From CAYNJG01 sp965216885 (GTDB lineage: Bacteria; Planctomycetota; Planctomycetia; Pirellulales; Pirellulaceae): DNA of 64,000 nucleotides. The stretch is from the NCBI GenBank assembly GCA_965216885.1, contig OZ244209.1, forward strand, positions 4,836,001 to 4,900,000, given 5' to 3'. This document shows positions 34,715-43,685 of the stretch, piece after piece; the stretch's first letter is position 1; the number at the start of each line of letters is the position of its first letter. The position numbers were made by a program, and so were the translations under genes. The notes below the pieces were generated by a model. The model did not search any database, had not been told where the DNA came from, and worked only from the letters and a program-made list of their open reading frames with translations.

Positions 34715-37405
34715 ATGAGAGGTCCAATCCGCCACGAACATGCACAACAGTCATCGACCGGACATTCAAAGCATATGAATCGAAAGAAACGTCGCAGCAG
34801 CCTTCGACGATCCCAGCTGGAGCAACTTGAATCCCGAATGGTGTTACACGCTGCAGGTATCGCCTCCGGCTTCGTTTACCTTGATGTCGACGACAGCAAC
34901 ACGAAAGATTCTACAGAGTTGGGCGTCCCCGGAATTGTTGTCAACTTGTCGGGAACTGACGTCGACGGTTCGTCGGTAGAACGATCGACACTCACCGATG
35001 ACGATGGGCAATACACTTTCGACGAGTTGGAACCCGGAACGTATAATATTTCGAAACGTCAGTCTTCGGCACTACAAGACGGGCGAGACGCGACGCCAGT
35101 GGTTGGCTCCACAGTTAGCAATAGTCAGTTTGAAGACGTCGTCCTAAACGACGATGACGAACTAGTCGACAACAACTTTGGCGAACTCGGATTGCAACCG
35201 CAGTTCATCAACATTCTGTGGCTGCTGTCATCCACACCGCCTGCAACGGAAATGCTACGAAAAACCGTCGCATTGGCGGAGGACATCAATGGTGACTCGG
35301 CCTTGGCTCAAACGATTCGCGAAAGCGGCTCTGACGTTCCCGATGTTTTGAACTCGGCCCCGGTGGCGAATCGCGACACTTTCCGAGTCACTCAGGGAGA
35401 GACGCTTTCTCTCCTCGCCAGTCAAGGTGTGCTCGCCAATGATGTTGACAACGAAGGCGATGCTTTGATCGCGACGATCGTTCGACAGCCTGTGAACGGC
35501 ACGTTGACGCTCAACGAAGATGGTTCATTTAGCTACACTCCGAACTCAGCCTTTACGGGCAACGACTCGTTTGCCTATACAGCAGGTGACGGGGAGTTAA
35601 CTTCCAATATTGCCGAAGTAACAATCGAAGTCGCCGCCACCGAAGTGACGAATCAACCCTTTGGTTCCGTTACGCCGGGAAACTTCCGGGATGAAGGGCT
35701 TGCGGGAACGCGCACCGATCTTTTGCCGAGTGCTCCTCCTCTTAACGCGGATCACGTAACCGAGGCGGTCGACTACAGTGCGTACAGTAATCCGCCAACC
35801 TACGGCCCGCACCACGGCTTCCTGCTGGATGCTGAAGGCAATGCGATCACGCCTCGTCCAACCGGTGTCTATGAGACCGAACAGCCAGATGAAGACATGG
35901 TCCATGGCCTCGAGCATGGACATGTTTGGATTAGCTACAACCGAACGCTCATCAGTAACGCCGACTTGGAGGCTCTTCGACAATTCGTGATTGATGGTGG
36001 TGAGAATACGGGAGTTATCATGACTCCTCGCGCGGCAAATGATTCGGCCATCGCGGTGGCGTCTTGGGGACGGTTGTTGACGCTTGACTCATTCGACGAT
36101 GCCCAGATTCGCAACTTCGTAGAATTGAATCGTGGCAAGTCAGATGGCGAGGGATACATTCCTTCTGGACAAAAAGCAGACGGGCCAGCGAGTGAAAATC
36201 TGAGTGATGGTCTGCCACACACGCCACCGGTCGAAGTCGCAAATACTGCACCGACCGCGAACAATGATTCATTCCAGATTGATCAGGGAAGCTCGTTGAC
36301 CGTTGCAGCAAATCAGGGTGTTCTCATCAATGACTCGGACGACGAAAACGATTCGCTCTTCGCGGCCGTTGAGTCGAATCCATCCGGCGGTTCGTTGACC
36401 TTGAGCGACGACGGTTCATTCACGTATGTACCCGACGCGGGATTTACAGGCGAGGATACGTTCACGTACACCGCCAACGATGGCGAACTGAGTTCTAACA
36501 GTGCCACCGTTTCGATTGACGTCCTTCCAACAAATGTGGGCCCAGTGGCGTCAGCCGACAGCTATTCCATCAATGAAAACGAAACGTTGACCGTTAGTAC
36601 TTCGAACGGAGTGCTCGATAACGACAGCGACCCCGACGGGGATGCGTTGACAGCGATTTTGGATAGCAGCGTTAGTGACGGCCAACTCGTCCTGAGTGCG
36701 GACGGATCGTTCACCTACACGCCAAACGTCGATTTCATTGGAACAGACACCTTCACCTACACTGTCAGCGACGGATCTTTGACCTCGAGCCCTGTCGCGG
36801 CCTCGATCACCGTCCTTGAGACAGTGGTTCAAAACCAACCATTCGGAACCGTGACTCCAGGCTCATTTCAAGAAGAGGGACTAGCGGGCGTGCGAACGGA
36901 TCTGCTGCCGGGCGCGCTGCCGCTCAACGCCGATCATGTCACAAGCGATGTAGATTATAGCGGATACAGTAATCCACCGACCTACGGTCCGCACCACCCG
37001 TTCCGCCTCGACGCGCAACGCAATGCGATTACTCCTCGACCAACCGGAGTCTACCAAACCGAGCAGCCCGACGAAGACATGGTTCACGGTCTAGAGCACG
37101 GACATGTTTGGATCAGTTACAACCCCAGCCTCATTAGCAGTCAGGACTTGTCCGACTTAAGGCAATTCGTGATTGACGGCGGGACCAACACGGGAGTCAT
37201 CATGACCCCTCGTGCTGCCAATGATGATGCCATTGCCGTAGCTTCGTGGGCTCGGCTGCTTACACTCGACAACTTTGACGCCGGTGCGATCCGTACCTTC
37301 ATTGAGTCAAATCGCGGGAAGTCCGATGGCGAAGGATTCATTCCATCCGGGCAAAAAGCCGACGATGCCGGCAGCGAGAACTTGGACGACGGGCTGCCCC
37401 ATTAA
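34715..37405 (+). CDS. Large surface protein: SdrD-like domain, cadherin-like repeats and two DUF3105 domains
   Basis: A protein of 896 residues. The N-terminus has the planctomycete surface-protein motif LEQLESRMVLHA after a basic stretch. An SdrD-B-like domain (GFVYLDVDDSNTKDS..GIVVNLSGTD) follows. Three cadherin-like/Big-type repeats share the pattern 'GVLANDVDNEGDALIA..DGSFSYTPNSAFTGNDSFAY'. Two DUF3105 domains (about residues 310-490 and 708-890) share PPTYGPHH and HGLEHGHVWISY. These conserved His residues could bind a metal. The two DUF3105 copies are close repeats at the DNA level. The start ATG 34715 is the first in frame; an ATG at 34775 (MNRKKRR) is possible. Its place between metal systems hints at a metal or redox role for DUF3105, otherwise unknown. 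Confidence 0.82.
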   Translation: MRGPIRHEHAQQSSTGHSKHMNRKKRRSSLRRSQLEQLESRMVLHAAGIASGFVYLDVDDSNTKDSTELGVPGIVVNLSGTDVDGSSVERSTLTDDDGQYTFDELEPGTYNISKRQSSALQDGRDATPVVGSTVSNSQFEDVVLNDDDELVDNNFGELGLQPQFINILWLLSSTPPATEMLRKTVALAEDINGDSALAQTIRESGSDVPDVLNSAPVANRDTFRVTQGETLSLLASQGVLANDVDNEGDALIATIVRQPVNGTLTLNEDGSFSYTPNSAFTGNDSFAYTAGDGELTSNIAEVTIEVAATEVTNQPFGSVTPGNFRDEGLAGTRTDLLPSAPPLNADHVTEAVDYSAYSNPPTYGPHHGFLLDAEGNAITPRPTGVYETEQPDEDMVHGLEHGHVWISYNRTLISNADLEALRQFVIDGGENTGVIMTPRAANDSAIAVASWGRLLTLDSFDDAQIRNFVELNRGKSDGEGYIPSGQKADGPASENLSDGLPHTPPVEVANTAPTANNDSFQIDQGSSLTVAANQGVLINDSDDENDSLFAAVESNPSGGSLTLSDDGSFTYVPDAGFTGEDTFTYTANDGELSSNSATVSIDVLPTNVGPVASADSYSINENETLTVSTSNGVLDNDSDPDGDALTAILDSSVSDGQLVLSADGSFTYTPNVDFIGTDTFTYTVSDGSLTSSPVAASITVLETVVQNQPFGTVTPGSFQEEGLAGVRTDLLPGALPLNADHVTSDVDYSGYSNPPTYGPHHPFRLDAQRNAITPRPTGVYQTEQPDEDMVHGLEHGHVWISYNPSLISSQDLSDLRQFVIDGGTNTGVIMTPRAANDDAIAVASWARLLTLDNFDAGAIRTFIESNRGKSDGEGFIPSGQKADDAGSENLDDGLPH
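35650..37378 (+). repeat. Internal duplication within the surface-protein gene
   Basis: Two segments of about 540 bp (near 35650-36190 and 36840-37378), each encoding one DUF3105 domain, are alike over their whole length. They are separated by two cadherin-like repeats. Differences lie mainly in third codon positions, consistent with an old tandem domain duplication under selection. Confidence 0.7.
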
Positions 37406-37446
37406 GAGTTAGACAAGGGCTAGAGCTTGCACCTCTATTGCGACAG

Positions 37447-38805
37447 CTAGAAAGCCGCTTCGAGTCCAACGCTGATCCCTTGGGCCCAAAACGAAGTCGT
37501 GTCCAGCCTCGGCGCAGGTCGAGCCTCGCCTGACAGAGTACCCGGTGGGATTTGCGTTGTGTTTATCGCCAAGTCAAGCTGATCGCCAGCGCGGGCTACT
37601 TCGCTCCAGTACATGAATGTGTATCCGAAAGTCCCGACGACTCGTGGAGTGAATCTACGTCGGAGATTGAAACCCAATTCTGCAATTGCGCTAAACGATT
37701 GCTTTTCCCTTTGGCCAATGTTCGACGCCTGAGCCAACAGGCCTCCCGGAGCTAGGTTCGATGAGCCGCCTACGGTTGACGTTGTTTCCCCCGATACCTC
37801 GACATTCGATTGCGTGCTTCCCAAAGCAACCTTGGCAACGAGCTCACTGAAAACACAAGGAGCTGATTGCCATTGCTTGACGAATCCGAATTCGCCACCA
37901 TGAAATTCGTTTGCAGTGTCGAATTGGTCAAACAAGGAGATCGTTGCTCCTTGTGCGACGGGCGACAGCAAGAGTGTGGCCTCACTCATTCGCAAGCCGT
38001 CATTCAGTTCTGCGTATCGATATCCCCAAAGGTATTCCAAACTGCTAACCGGCCCACGCTCAAGCTTTTGTCTAAACAGCATCTCAAGTGTCTGGAATTC
38101 GGTGCTCAGTGTGATATCTAACGAGCCAGAAACAAGGTCGGGAAACGCCACAAGGTGCGACTCTTCGGCATTGTTCTGTGTATTGAAAAACGGCCGCGTT
38201 AGGATTGGAAAAGAGCTTTCGGACCCCGAAAAGGATTCACTTTCATCGCCCAGTCTTGTGTAGGTAATGTCCAACGCCGAAGAGCAACACGGGTCTAGCC
38301 AGAAACCCAGCGAGAATCTCCCGCCAGATCGTGATGCCGTCGCGAGGTCAGATTCCCCAAACAATACCTGAGTCGATGGCAATCCGAGTACACCTGCATC
38401 GGCCTGCGCGGTACCGTTGGCGCTGGTAGTAGCAAGTGCCGGCATGTCGGTTCCCCTCGTCCACCAGAGCAAGTATTCCGCTCTCGCCCAAGCTATGGGC
38501 TGGGGTGCCTGCTGGCATTGCTGACAACACTCCGGATACTCGAATGCGGCCGGTTCAACTGCGGATTGCCGCAGCTCCACGTCGTAGGAGAAGTGGTGGT
38601 TCTGAGCAGCGGAAGATTGATCTGCTGGCAGAATTGGGTATTGTTGCGCCGGGAGATGCGTTTGGCGGCGAACCGTCCTTCCCACACGATTCGTCGCTCG
38701 GCGGCCCACATTTGTCGCATGCGGGCCTGACACCTGCTGCCCCATCGAATCAGTAGAAAGCAAGCAGAGTGCGACCAATGCCAGCGTTATTGAGCGGTTC
38801 AACAT
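37447..38805 (-). CDS. BBP7-family outer-membrane beta-barrel protein
   Basis: A protein of 452 residues with a signal peptide (LALVALCLLSTDSMGQ). A low-complexity basic and Gln-rich stretch with ECCQQCQQ follows. Then the family motif WARAEYLLWWTRG (from about residue 105) opens a series of amphipathic strands ending in FWAQGISVGLEAAF, an outer-membrane-type C-terminal strand with final Phe. BBP7 proteins are characteristic of planctomycetes and their role is unknown. The ATG has AGAGG upstream. It converges with the surface-protein gene, leaving a gap of 41 bp. Confidence 0.88.
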   Translation of the reverse strand: MLNRSITLALVALCLLSTDSMGQQVSGPHATNVGRRATNRVGRTVRRQTHLPAQQYPILPADQSSAAQNHHFSYDVELRQSAVEPAAFEYPECCQQCQQAPQPIAWARAEYLLWWTRGTDMPALATTSANGTAQADAGVLGLPSTQVLFGESDLATASRSGGRFSLGFWLDPCCSSALDITYTRLGDESESFSGSESSFPILTRPFFNTQNNAEESHLVAFPDLVSGSLDITLSTEFQTLEMLFRQKLERGPVSSLEYLWGYRYAELNDGLRMSEATLLLSPVAQGATISLFDQFDTANEFHGGEFGFVKQWQSAPCVFSELVAKVALGSTQSNVEVSGETTSTVGGSSNLAPGGLLAQASNIGQREKQSFSAIAELGFNLRRRFTPRVVGTFGYTFMYWSEVARAGDQLDLAINTTQIPPGTLSGEARPAPRLDTTSFWAQGISVGLEAAF

Positions 38806-39049
38806 GTTGGGTTACCTCTCGATGGATAGACTACCTCACTCGACTTATCGTCATTATTTGTGCACTCGATAAAGTCTTCCTGGCCACAAAGGCTTAACGA
38901 ATCGCTTTGCGGCCGAGCGAAGGCTCGCTAGAGATGCGAATGCCAGACCTGTTTCCGATAAGAATACATCGCCCAGCAATTTAGCGCCCCTTCGCGGCAT
39001 CGAAAAGCAACCTATGAGTCGTGTGTCTTGCTTGGTCAAGAAAGCCAAA

Positions 39050-39619
39050 TCAAATTGAAAACCAATTCCTGTCGAGACACGCCCGAAGCAACAGTCGTGA
39101 GCGATGGAGACGCACGTGAAGGTTTTCAGGGCTGATCTCAAGCAATGCGCACATCTCATCGATCGGTAATCCCTCGATGTCCCTCATGATGAATGCAAAC
39201 TTGAGATTGGAGGGTAGCTCTTCCTTACACTGCTCCAACGCTTCCCAGAATTCTTTTTTTGTCATCGACTTCGATGGGTCGGTCGACCACGACTCAACGG
39301 GGACTTTCCAATGGCCGTCGTGAAAAAAATTGGCTGTCGAATCGAGCTCCGCTTCGCGTTCTCGCCGACGACATTCCCTCCGTATGTGGTCAACAATCTT
39401 ATTTCGAAGAATCGCGATCAACCATGTCCGCACGGCAGATCGACGTTCGAAATTATCTGCCTCCCGTAACGCCGCTAAGAACGTGTCCTGCACCAAGTCT
39501 TCAGACTCCGTTCGACTACCAACGCGAGTCAATGCATACCGAAAGAGGACGTCTCCGTGGGCGTTAACCCAATCGCGAACGTCGTCCGCGGTGGGGGCGG
39601 AATCTGATTCATCACTCAC
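39050..39619 (-). CDS. ECF RNA polymerase sigma factor
   Basis: A protein of 189 residues. Region 2 reads LFRYALTRVGSRTESEDLVQDTFLAALRE and ends in a -10 recognition helix (RRSAVRTWLIAILRNKIVDHIRR). Region 4 is LPSNLKFAFIMRDIEGLPIDEMCALLEISPENLHVRLHRSR. The GTG start has GAGG 7 nt upstream. It lies 28 bp after the SHD1 gene, so both are probably transcribed from the promoter motif at 40483-40509. Autoregulation by the factor it encodes is typical of ECF genes, so it is the best candidate for the shared motif. No anti-sigma gene follows; the free one at 12363-13193 is a possible partner. Confidence 0.93.
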   Translation of the reverse strand: MSDESDSAPTADDVRDWVNAHGDVLFRYALTRVGSRTESEDLVQDTFLAALREADNFERRSAVRTWLIAILRNKIVDHIRRECRRREREAELDSTANFFHDGHWKVPVESWSTDPSKSMTKKEFWEALEQCKEELPSNLKFAFIMRDIEGLPIDEMCALLEISPENLHVRLHRSRLLLRACLDRNWFSI

Positions 39620-39647
39620 GCAATTGCCTCGTTCGAGATTCGTTTTG

Positions 39648-40418
39648 CTAGTGTGTCGATTGGTTCACGAAAGCTTGGTCCGCATCGCTAAGACTTGATA
39701 GCGGGAGTTTGACCAGTTCGCCGCTCTCCTTCCTTAGCCAAATGGAATCCTCACTTTGCTGAACCAGTCGCGCATACGTTGAAAAATTACCAGACATGTC
39801 CGTCCAGCGACGTAGCTCAGAGTTTGGCTGGCCAAGCGAAACTCGTTTCACACGGCCATGTAGCTCTAGGTGTGTTTGGTCGGCTGGGCTCAACTGCTCT
39901 ACCGAAATGCGAATCAGGTCACGATTCGGCTTGCGTAGCCACAACGTATCGTCCCTGCGCGTGACCAACTTCGCCTGGATGGAATACGCTCCGGTCGAAT
40001 CCGTCCACTGGCGAAACGAGCCACTTGAATCTGAACCTGAATCACGTTCGTCGGCGATGGTCGAAGTGATTCTGGTCTGCGGCCTTGCCCGCCTTCTTCT
40101 TCGATAGCTCTTAGGTCTGCTTATAGAGGAACCAGTAGGACGACGAAAACCTCCTTGATTCGAGCTCGACGGAAAAGGTCTTTGCAGGCTTCCGCTAGAT
40201 GATGGAAAACGCCGCGGCACAGATGCGGATGGCGAGGGTGTAAATGATCTTGGAGCCGCGCGCGGCGCCGTCGTCGCTCGCCTTGGCGACGTAGCCCTTG
40301 GAGCTGAACGCGTCGATGAACCGCGGGAGTGGGAGCCGTCATGGGCGGTTGCAACAGATGACGAACTGCCGGCGGCGAAACAAATGACAAGAGCTAAACG
40401 AATGGCCAAACGTGTCAT
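39648..40418 (-). CDS. Exported protein with two SHD1 domains
   Basis: A protein of 256 residues with a signal peptide (IRLALVICFAAGSSSSVATA). A long Ser/Arg/Pro-rich linker follows (RAAPRSFTPSPSASVPRR type). Two SHD1 domains end it: FRQWTDSTGAYSIQAKLV..LWLRKPNRDLIRI and LRRWTDMSGNFSTYARLV..IWLRKESGELVKL. Their function is unknown. ATG 40418 has AGGAG 8 nt upstream. The gene carries the shared promoter motif and is followed closely by an ECF sigma gene. Confidence 0.8.
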   Translation of the reverse strand: MTRLAIRLALVICFAAGSSSSVATAHDGSHSRGSSTRSAPRATSPRRATTAPRAAPRSFTPSPSASVPRRFPSSSGSLQRPFPSSSNQGGFRRPTGSSISRPKSYRRRRRARPQTRITSTIADERDSGSDSSGSFRQWTDSTGAYSIQAKLVTRRDDTLWLRKPNRDLIRISVEQLSPADQTHLELHGRVKRVSLGQPNSELRRWTDMSGNFSTYARLVQQSEDSIWLRKESGELVKLPLSSLSDADQAFVNQSTH

Positions 40419-40482
40419 GTGTGCCGCTCCTCGCAATCATCGGATTTGGGCAGTGGTCGCTTGCAACTTCCCATCAAGACTT

Positions 40483-40509
40483 TTGGATGCAGCCGAGGAC
40501 TGTTTCTTC
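40483..40509 (-). promoter_or_regulatory. Putative ECF promoter motif upstream of the SHD1-sigma operon
   Basis: On the minus strand it reads GAAGAA, 13 nt, GCATCCAA, followed by AAGTC as at 21033-21059. It lies 64 bp before the SHD1 gene start. Confidence 0.6.
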
Positions 40510-40598
40510 GGCTAGTTTTTGGATTTTTCTTGCTTGCGATTGCACCCCAAATTCGCGCAGAAACCCGTGGGGACATCGCTCAATCGTCGACTCGACAA

Positions 40599-42002
40599 CT
40601 AGTCTTTTTTCAGTGCTGTGACGATGTCGCTGGCATCTTGCGGAACGCCCATTAACACCCTGTCACCGATAATCATTGCTGGCAGCCGGTGAATGTTCGC
40701 AGCCTTGAAGAGACGCACATAGTCTCGCAATCTCGTCGATTCCATTGCGCGGAGATCATGATCTGATCCGACCAAGTTTTCAGCGTACTGCACCGCTTGC
40801 TCGAACGGAGGCGGCTCGTCTCCATCCATTAGCCAGTCATGAAACGATGCGAATTGTGTCGGAGCCACCTTGAACACGGCGAGCGCGAGCCTAGCATAAT
40901 TGCACGCACCATGGTGTTTGCTATGAGTCGAGCGGATATAGGGGTTGCAGCTGGTCTCCAATGGAACGGGAAACACGACAACCGCAAGACGATGCCCTAA
41001 CTCTTCGCGGACTTGTTTTAGATACTGATGCACTTGGCGGCAGTCATGACACGTGTAGTCGACAAGCTCAATGACTACTGAGTCGGCATCTGGTGGTCCT
41101 AGCAGACCATGGTCGCGAATGTTGATCTCCAACCGGCCTTTGAGAAACGACATCTTCCGTGCGGAAATTGGGCCAGGTACGACTGCTTGATGCTCTGTCG
41201 GCGAAATAGTCGATTCCATTACTCTCTTTCCCACTTTTGACACACTTGGAGCTGCGCTAACTACCGAATCCTGACGCACAACGGAAGGAATCGCGTCCAT
41301 TCTCGAGTCAACAATCAGAGCCGCCAAAGATTCTTCGGGCTCAACGACTTCGTAGGTACGAGCTGGGAACAGGCTTTGAACCATCACCAATGAGCCGACA
41401 GCAAGCAAAGTGATGAGTGCGGACCATCGAGCGCCAGAGGTAATACGCAAGTGCGATTCAACGCTGGAAGTGTCCGCTTGGACACTTCCAATTGTGAGCT
41501 GTTGCATGACTTCCATCTGGGATGGCCGTCTAATCCGGACTACTTCAAGCGCGATGCTTCCCCAGCTGATCACTGCAATCATGATTCCACAACCATGAAT
41601 AATCAAACAGTAAGGACAGATGTGTCCAATCACGAACAGCTGCAAGAAAAGAAACCACATCGCCGAACCAAAGCCGATCGCAACTAGCGTCTGATAGCAG
41701 CGTCTCGTCACTTCAGCAAACTGCGGCCTTGAAGATGAGTGCAATGCGGTGCTGGTCACGAAGATCGCAGCATAAGACAAGAATCCGAGCAAACTGACGG
41801 GGATACCAACAACGCGTGACCAAGGGCTCCTTAGGACGTCATCACACGCCAAGTTCGACGACTCGTCTCCACATCCGGCGACCGTTCCGTGCGTCAACGT
41901 CACCCATGTCAGATAGGCAGCGAAGCACGCGGCAGTGAGTGCGAGGATGCGGATCGCGACCAGAGCTAACACATTGCGACTAGGGGAACTGGTAACGCTC
42001 AA
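40599..42002 (-). CDS. VKOR-DsbA fusion (disulfide-bond forming membrane protein)
   Basis: A protein of 467 residues. The N-terminal 170 residues are a vitamin K epoxide reductase-like domain with TM helices, the loop Cys pair (VAGCGDESSNLACDDVL) and the active-site CPYC in HICPYCLIIHGCG. A long linker with a TM helix leads to a periplasmic thioredoxin-like domain with CHDC (VDYTCHDCRQ) and a closing cis-Pro segment (HRLPAMIIGD). It should oxidise thiols of exported proteins and pass electrons to quinone. The many Cys-rich exported proteins here are plausible clients. The start is TTG 42002, supported by GAGGA 8 nt upstream. It lies 62 nt after the ECF sigma gene. Confidence 0.88.
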   Translation of the reverse strand: MSVTSSPSRNVLALVAIRILALTAACFAAYLTWVTLTHGTVAGCGDESSNLACDDVLRSPWSRVVGIPVSLLGFLSYAAIFVTSTALHSSSRPQFAEVTRRCYQTLVAIGFGSAMWFLFLQLFVIGHICPYCLIIHGCGIMIAVISWGSIALEVVRIRRPSQMEVMQQLTIGSVQADTSSVESHLRITSGARWSALITLLAVGSLVMVQSLFPARTYEVVEPEESLAALIVDSRMDAIPSVVRQDSVVSAAPSVSKVGKRVMESTISPTEHQAVVPGPISARKMSFLKGRLEINIRDHGLLGPPDADSVVIELVDYTCHDCRQVHQYLKQVREELGHRLAVVVFPVPLETSCNPYIRSTHSKHHGACNYARLALAVFKVAPTQFASFHDWLMDGDEPPPFEQAVQYAENLVGSDHDLRAMESTRLRDYVRLFKAANIHRLPAMIIGDRVLMGVPQDASDIVTALKKD

Positions 42003-42064
42003 GGCTCAAGTCCTCGTCCTCTCAGGTTTTCCATCACCCTTTGGTGTGCGAAAATTCTAGGATG

Positions 42065-42640
42065 CTAAGTTGGGTCAAGTCGTTCCAAAGCCGCTTTGAG
42101 TTCTCGTCGGGCTCGGTTGAGCCGAGAGGCGACAGTGCCAGCAGGCATTTCCAAGACCTCGGCGAGAGTGTCGTAGGGAAGCTGTTCTACCTCACGCAGC
42201 AGGAAAATCTCGCGAAGCTCAGGTTCTATCGCCGCCAACGCGAACTCCAGTGACTCTCTTGCCTCGAAAGCTTCACCGCTTTTTTTTCGGCTTGGCACAT
42301 CAAAGAGAAGGGGTTGCGTCACGGGACGATTCTGTTGCCGCCGCCGATACTGAAGTGCTTCGTTTACCGCCACGCGATAGAGCCACGTGCCAAATTTGGA
42401 GTTGCCGGCGAACTGATGCATCTTGCGATAGACTTGTAAGAACACTTGTTGAGTCAAATCAACTGCATCTTGACTCCCAACCATCCGTACCATGAGCCGA
42501 AAAACCTTCGGTCCATACAATTCATATAACTGCCTGTGCGCATCTCGATCCCCAGCCTGGCCACGAGTCACCAAGGATGCGTCACTGTCCGTTTCGGAAG
42601 CATTGGTGACGCAATTGATTTGTGGTTCTGAAGCTGTCAT
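42065..42640 (-). CDS. ECF RNA polymerase sigma factor
   Basis: A protein of 191 residues. Region 2 includes LYELYGPKVFRLMVRMVGSQDAVDLTQQVFLQVYRK and FGTWLYRVAVNEALQYRRR. Region 4 is EIFLLREVEQLPYDTLAEVLEMPAGTVASRLNRARRELK. ATG 42640 (MTASEP) gives normal length; ATG and TTG starts up to 42718 are possible. It is upstream of the VKOR-DsbA gene and probably co-transcribed with it. A 10-bp inverted repeat lies just upstream. Confidence 0.92.
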   Translation of the reverse strand: MTASEPQINCVTNASETDSDASLVTRGQAGDRDAHRQLYELYGPKVFRLMVRMVGSQDAVDLTQQVFLQVYRKMHQFAGNSKFGTWLYRVAVNEALQYRRRQQNRPVTQPLLFDVPSRKKSGEAFEARESLEFALAAIEPELREIFLLREVEQLPYDTLAEVLEMPAGTVASRLNRARRELKAALERLDPT

Positions 42641-42674
42641 CGAATCATCCAAACCTAGGTTGTGGCGAAACCTC

Positions 42675-42710
42675 CGTCGCGCACACGATTCGGCCATCAT
42701 GTGCGCGACG
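42675..42710. promoter_or_regulatory. Perfect 10-bp inverted repeat upstream of an ECF sigma gene
   Basis: CGTCGCGCAC, 16 nt, GTGCGCGACG. It lies 35 bp before ATG 42640 and could be an operator or a leader hairpin. If the sigma gene starts at 42697 or 42718, it overlaps coding sequence instead. Confidence 0.4.
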
Positions 42711-42745
42711 AATGTCAAACGGGATCGCCTTTCTCACAAATACTG

Positions 42746-43648
42746 TCATCGTAGGACTGCTGGTGCGTTAGCCTTTGGTTGCTTCAAAGCAGCCATGTAG
42801 TAGGAATCAACTTTGGCCAAGAATTTGGCTGGTTCTTTTTCAATCTTCTTCGTGCATGGTGGACAGCAAACGAATACGATCTGCCCGTTGACGACGGTCG
42901 ACTTGGGCTTGGCAGGCAATTCTTTTTCCATCACGGGGCAGATTCCTTGAGCCTTCGCAATATTTCCGCGAATTGAGGCCCAGTGTTGGTTGTTGACTTT
43001 GCCTTCCTTGCAGCCCTGGCAACAAAGAAACAAATCCATGCCGCCAGCTTTAACCTTGATGGGGGCGCCCATGCTGCCGAGCGGATTACCAGAAACAGGG
43101 CATATCTTTTGAACAGCGATCTTCATTTGATCGCGATTCGAACTACCTGCGTTCGCATCGCTGTGTGTATGGCCGTCAACGACACCCTGTTGAGCCGGCT
43201 TTCCCTTTAACGCGCCTTGGTAGTACCCAGCGACCTTCGTCAAGAACTTTTTCGGGTCCGCTTGGATCTTCTTCGTGCATGGTGGGCAGCACACATAGAC
43301 CGTTTGGCCGTTTACAACGGTCGATTTTGGGTTCGCCGGCAGTGCTTTCTCCATCACCGGACAAATTCCTTGAGCCGCGGCAAAGTTCTTATGGATCGTG
43401 ACCCAGTGCTGCTTGTTGATCTGGCCTTTGGTGCACCCTTTACAACACAAGAAGATTTGTTCTTCGCCTATCTTCACTTTAAGTGGGTCCCCCATGCTGC
43501 CAAGCGGCTTGCCAGTAACGGGGCAAATCTTTTGTACGGCCACTTTTAGCTGGTCGTACTTTGAGAGTGAGGACGCCTGAGCAAAAGCTGTTTGTGATAA
43601 CAGCACGGCGGTGGCGAGTGTCAGTGTGATTAGAGCTAGTCGTTTCAT
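42746..43648 (-). CDS. Exported protein with four YHS-like Cys modules in two pairs
   Basis: A protein of 300 residues with a signal peptide (LTLATAVLLSQTAFA). Two kinds of module alternate. Type A is ICPVTGKPLGSMGDPLKV..IFLCCKGCTKGQINKQHW. Type B is ICPVMEKALPANPKSTVVNG..VYVCCPPCTKKIQ. The A-B pair occurs twice, separated by a linker (GVVDGHTHSDANAGSS). The Cys pattern repeats that of the proteins at 13481 and 20276. It is predicted to bind metal in the periplasm. It is the last gene of the second cus group, 37 nt after cusA. Confidence 0.85.
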   Translation of the reverse strand: MKRLALITLTLATAVLLSQTAFAQASSLSKYDQLKVAVQKICPVTGKPLGSMGDPLKVKIGEEQIFLCCKGCTKGQINKQHWVTIHKNFAAAQGICPVMEKALPANPKSTVVNGQTVYVCCPPCTKKIQADPKKFLTKVAGYYQGALKGKPAQQGVVDGHTHSDANAGSSNRDQMKIAVQKICPVSGNPLGSMGAPIKVKAGGMDLFLCCQGCKEGKVNNQHWASIRGNIAKAQGICPVMEKELPAKPKSTVVNGQIVFVCCPPCTKKIEKEPAKFLAKVDSYYMAALKQPKANAPAVLR

Positions 43649-43685
43649 AGTTCAGTCCTTTGTAAAGGTGTCAGACGGAGTGAAT

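Noticed and set aside
38854..39159. Possible small anti-sigma gene after the ECF factor
   Set aside because: It has no zinc-finger HxxxCxxC motif and no TM helix, and it starts inside the sigma gene in another frame.
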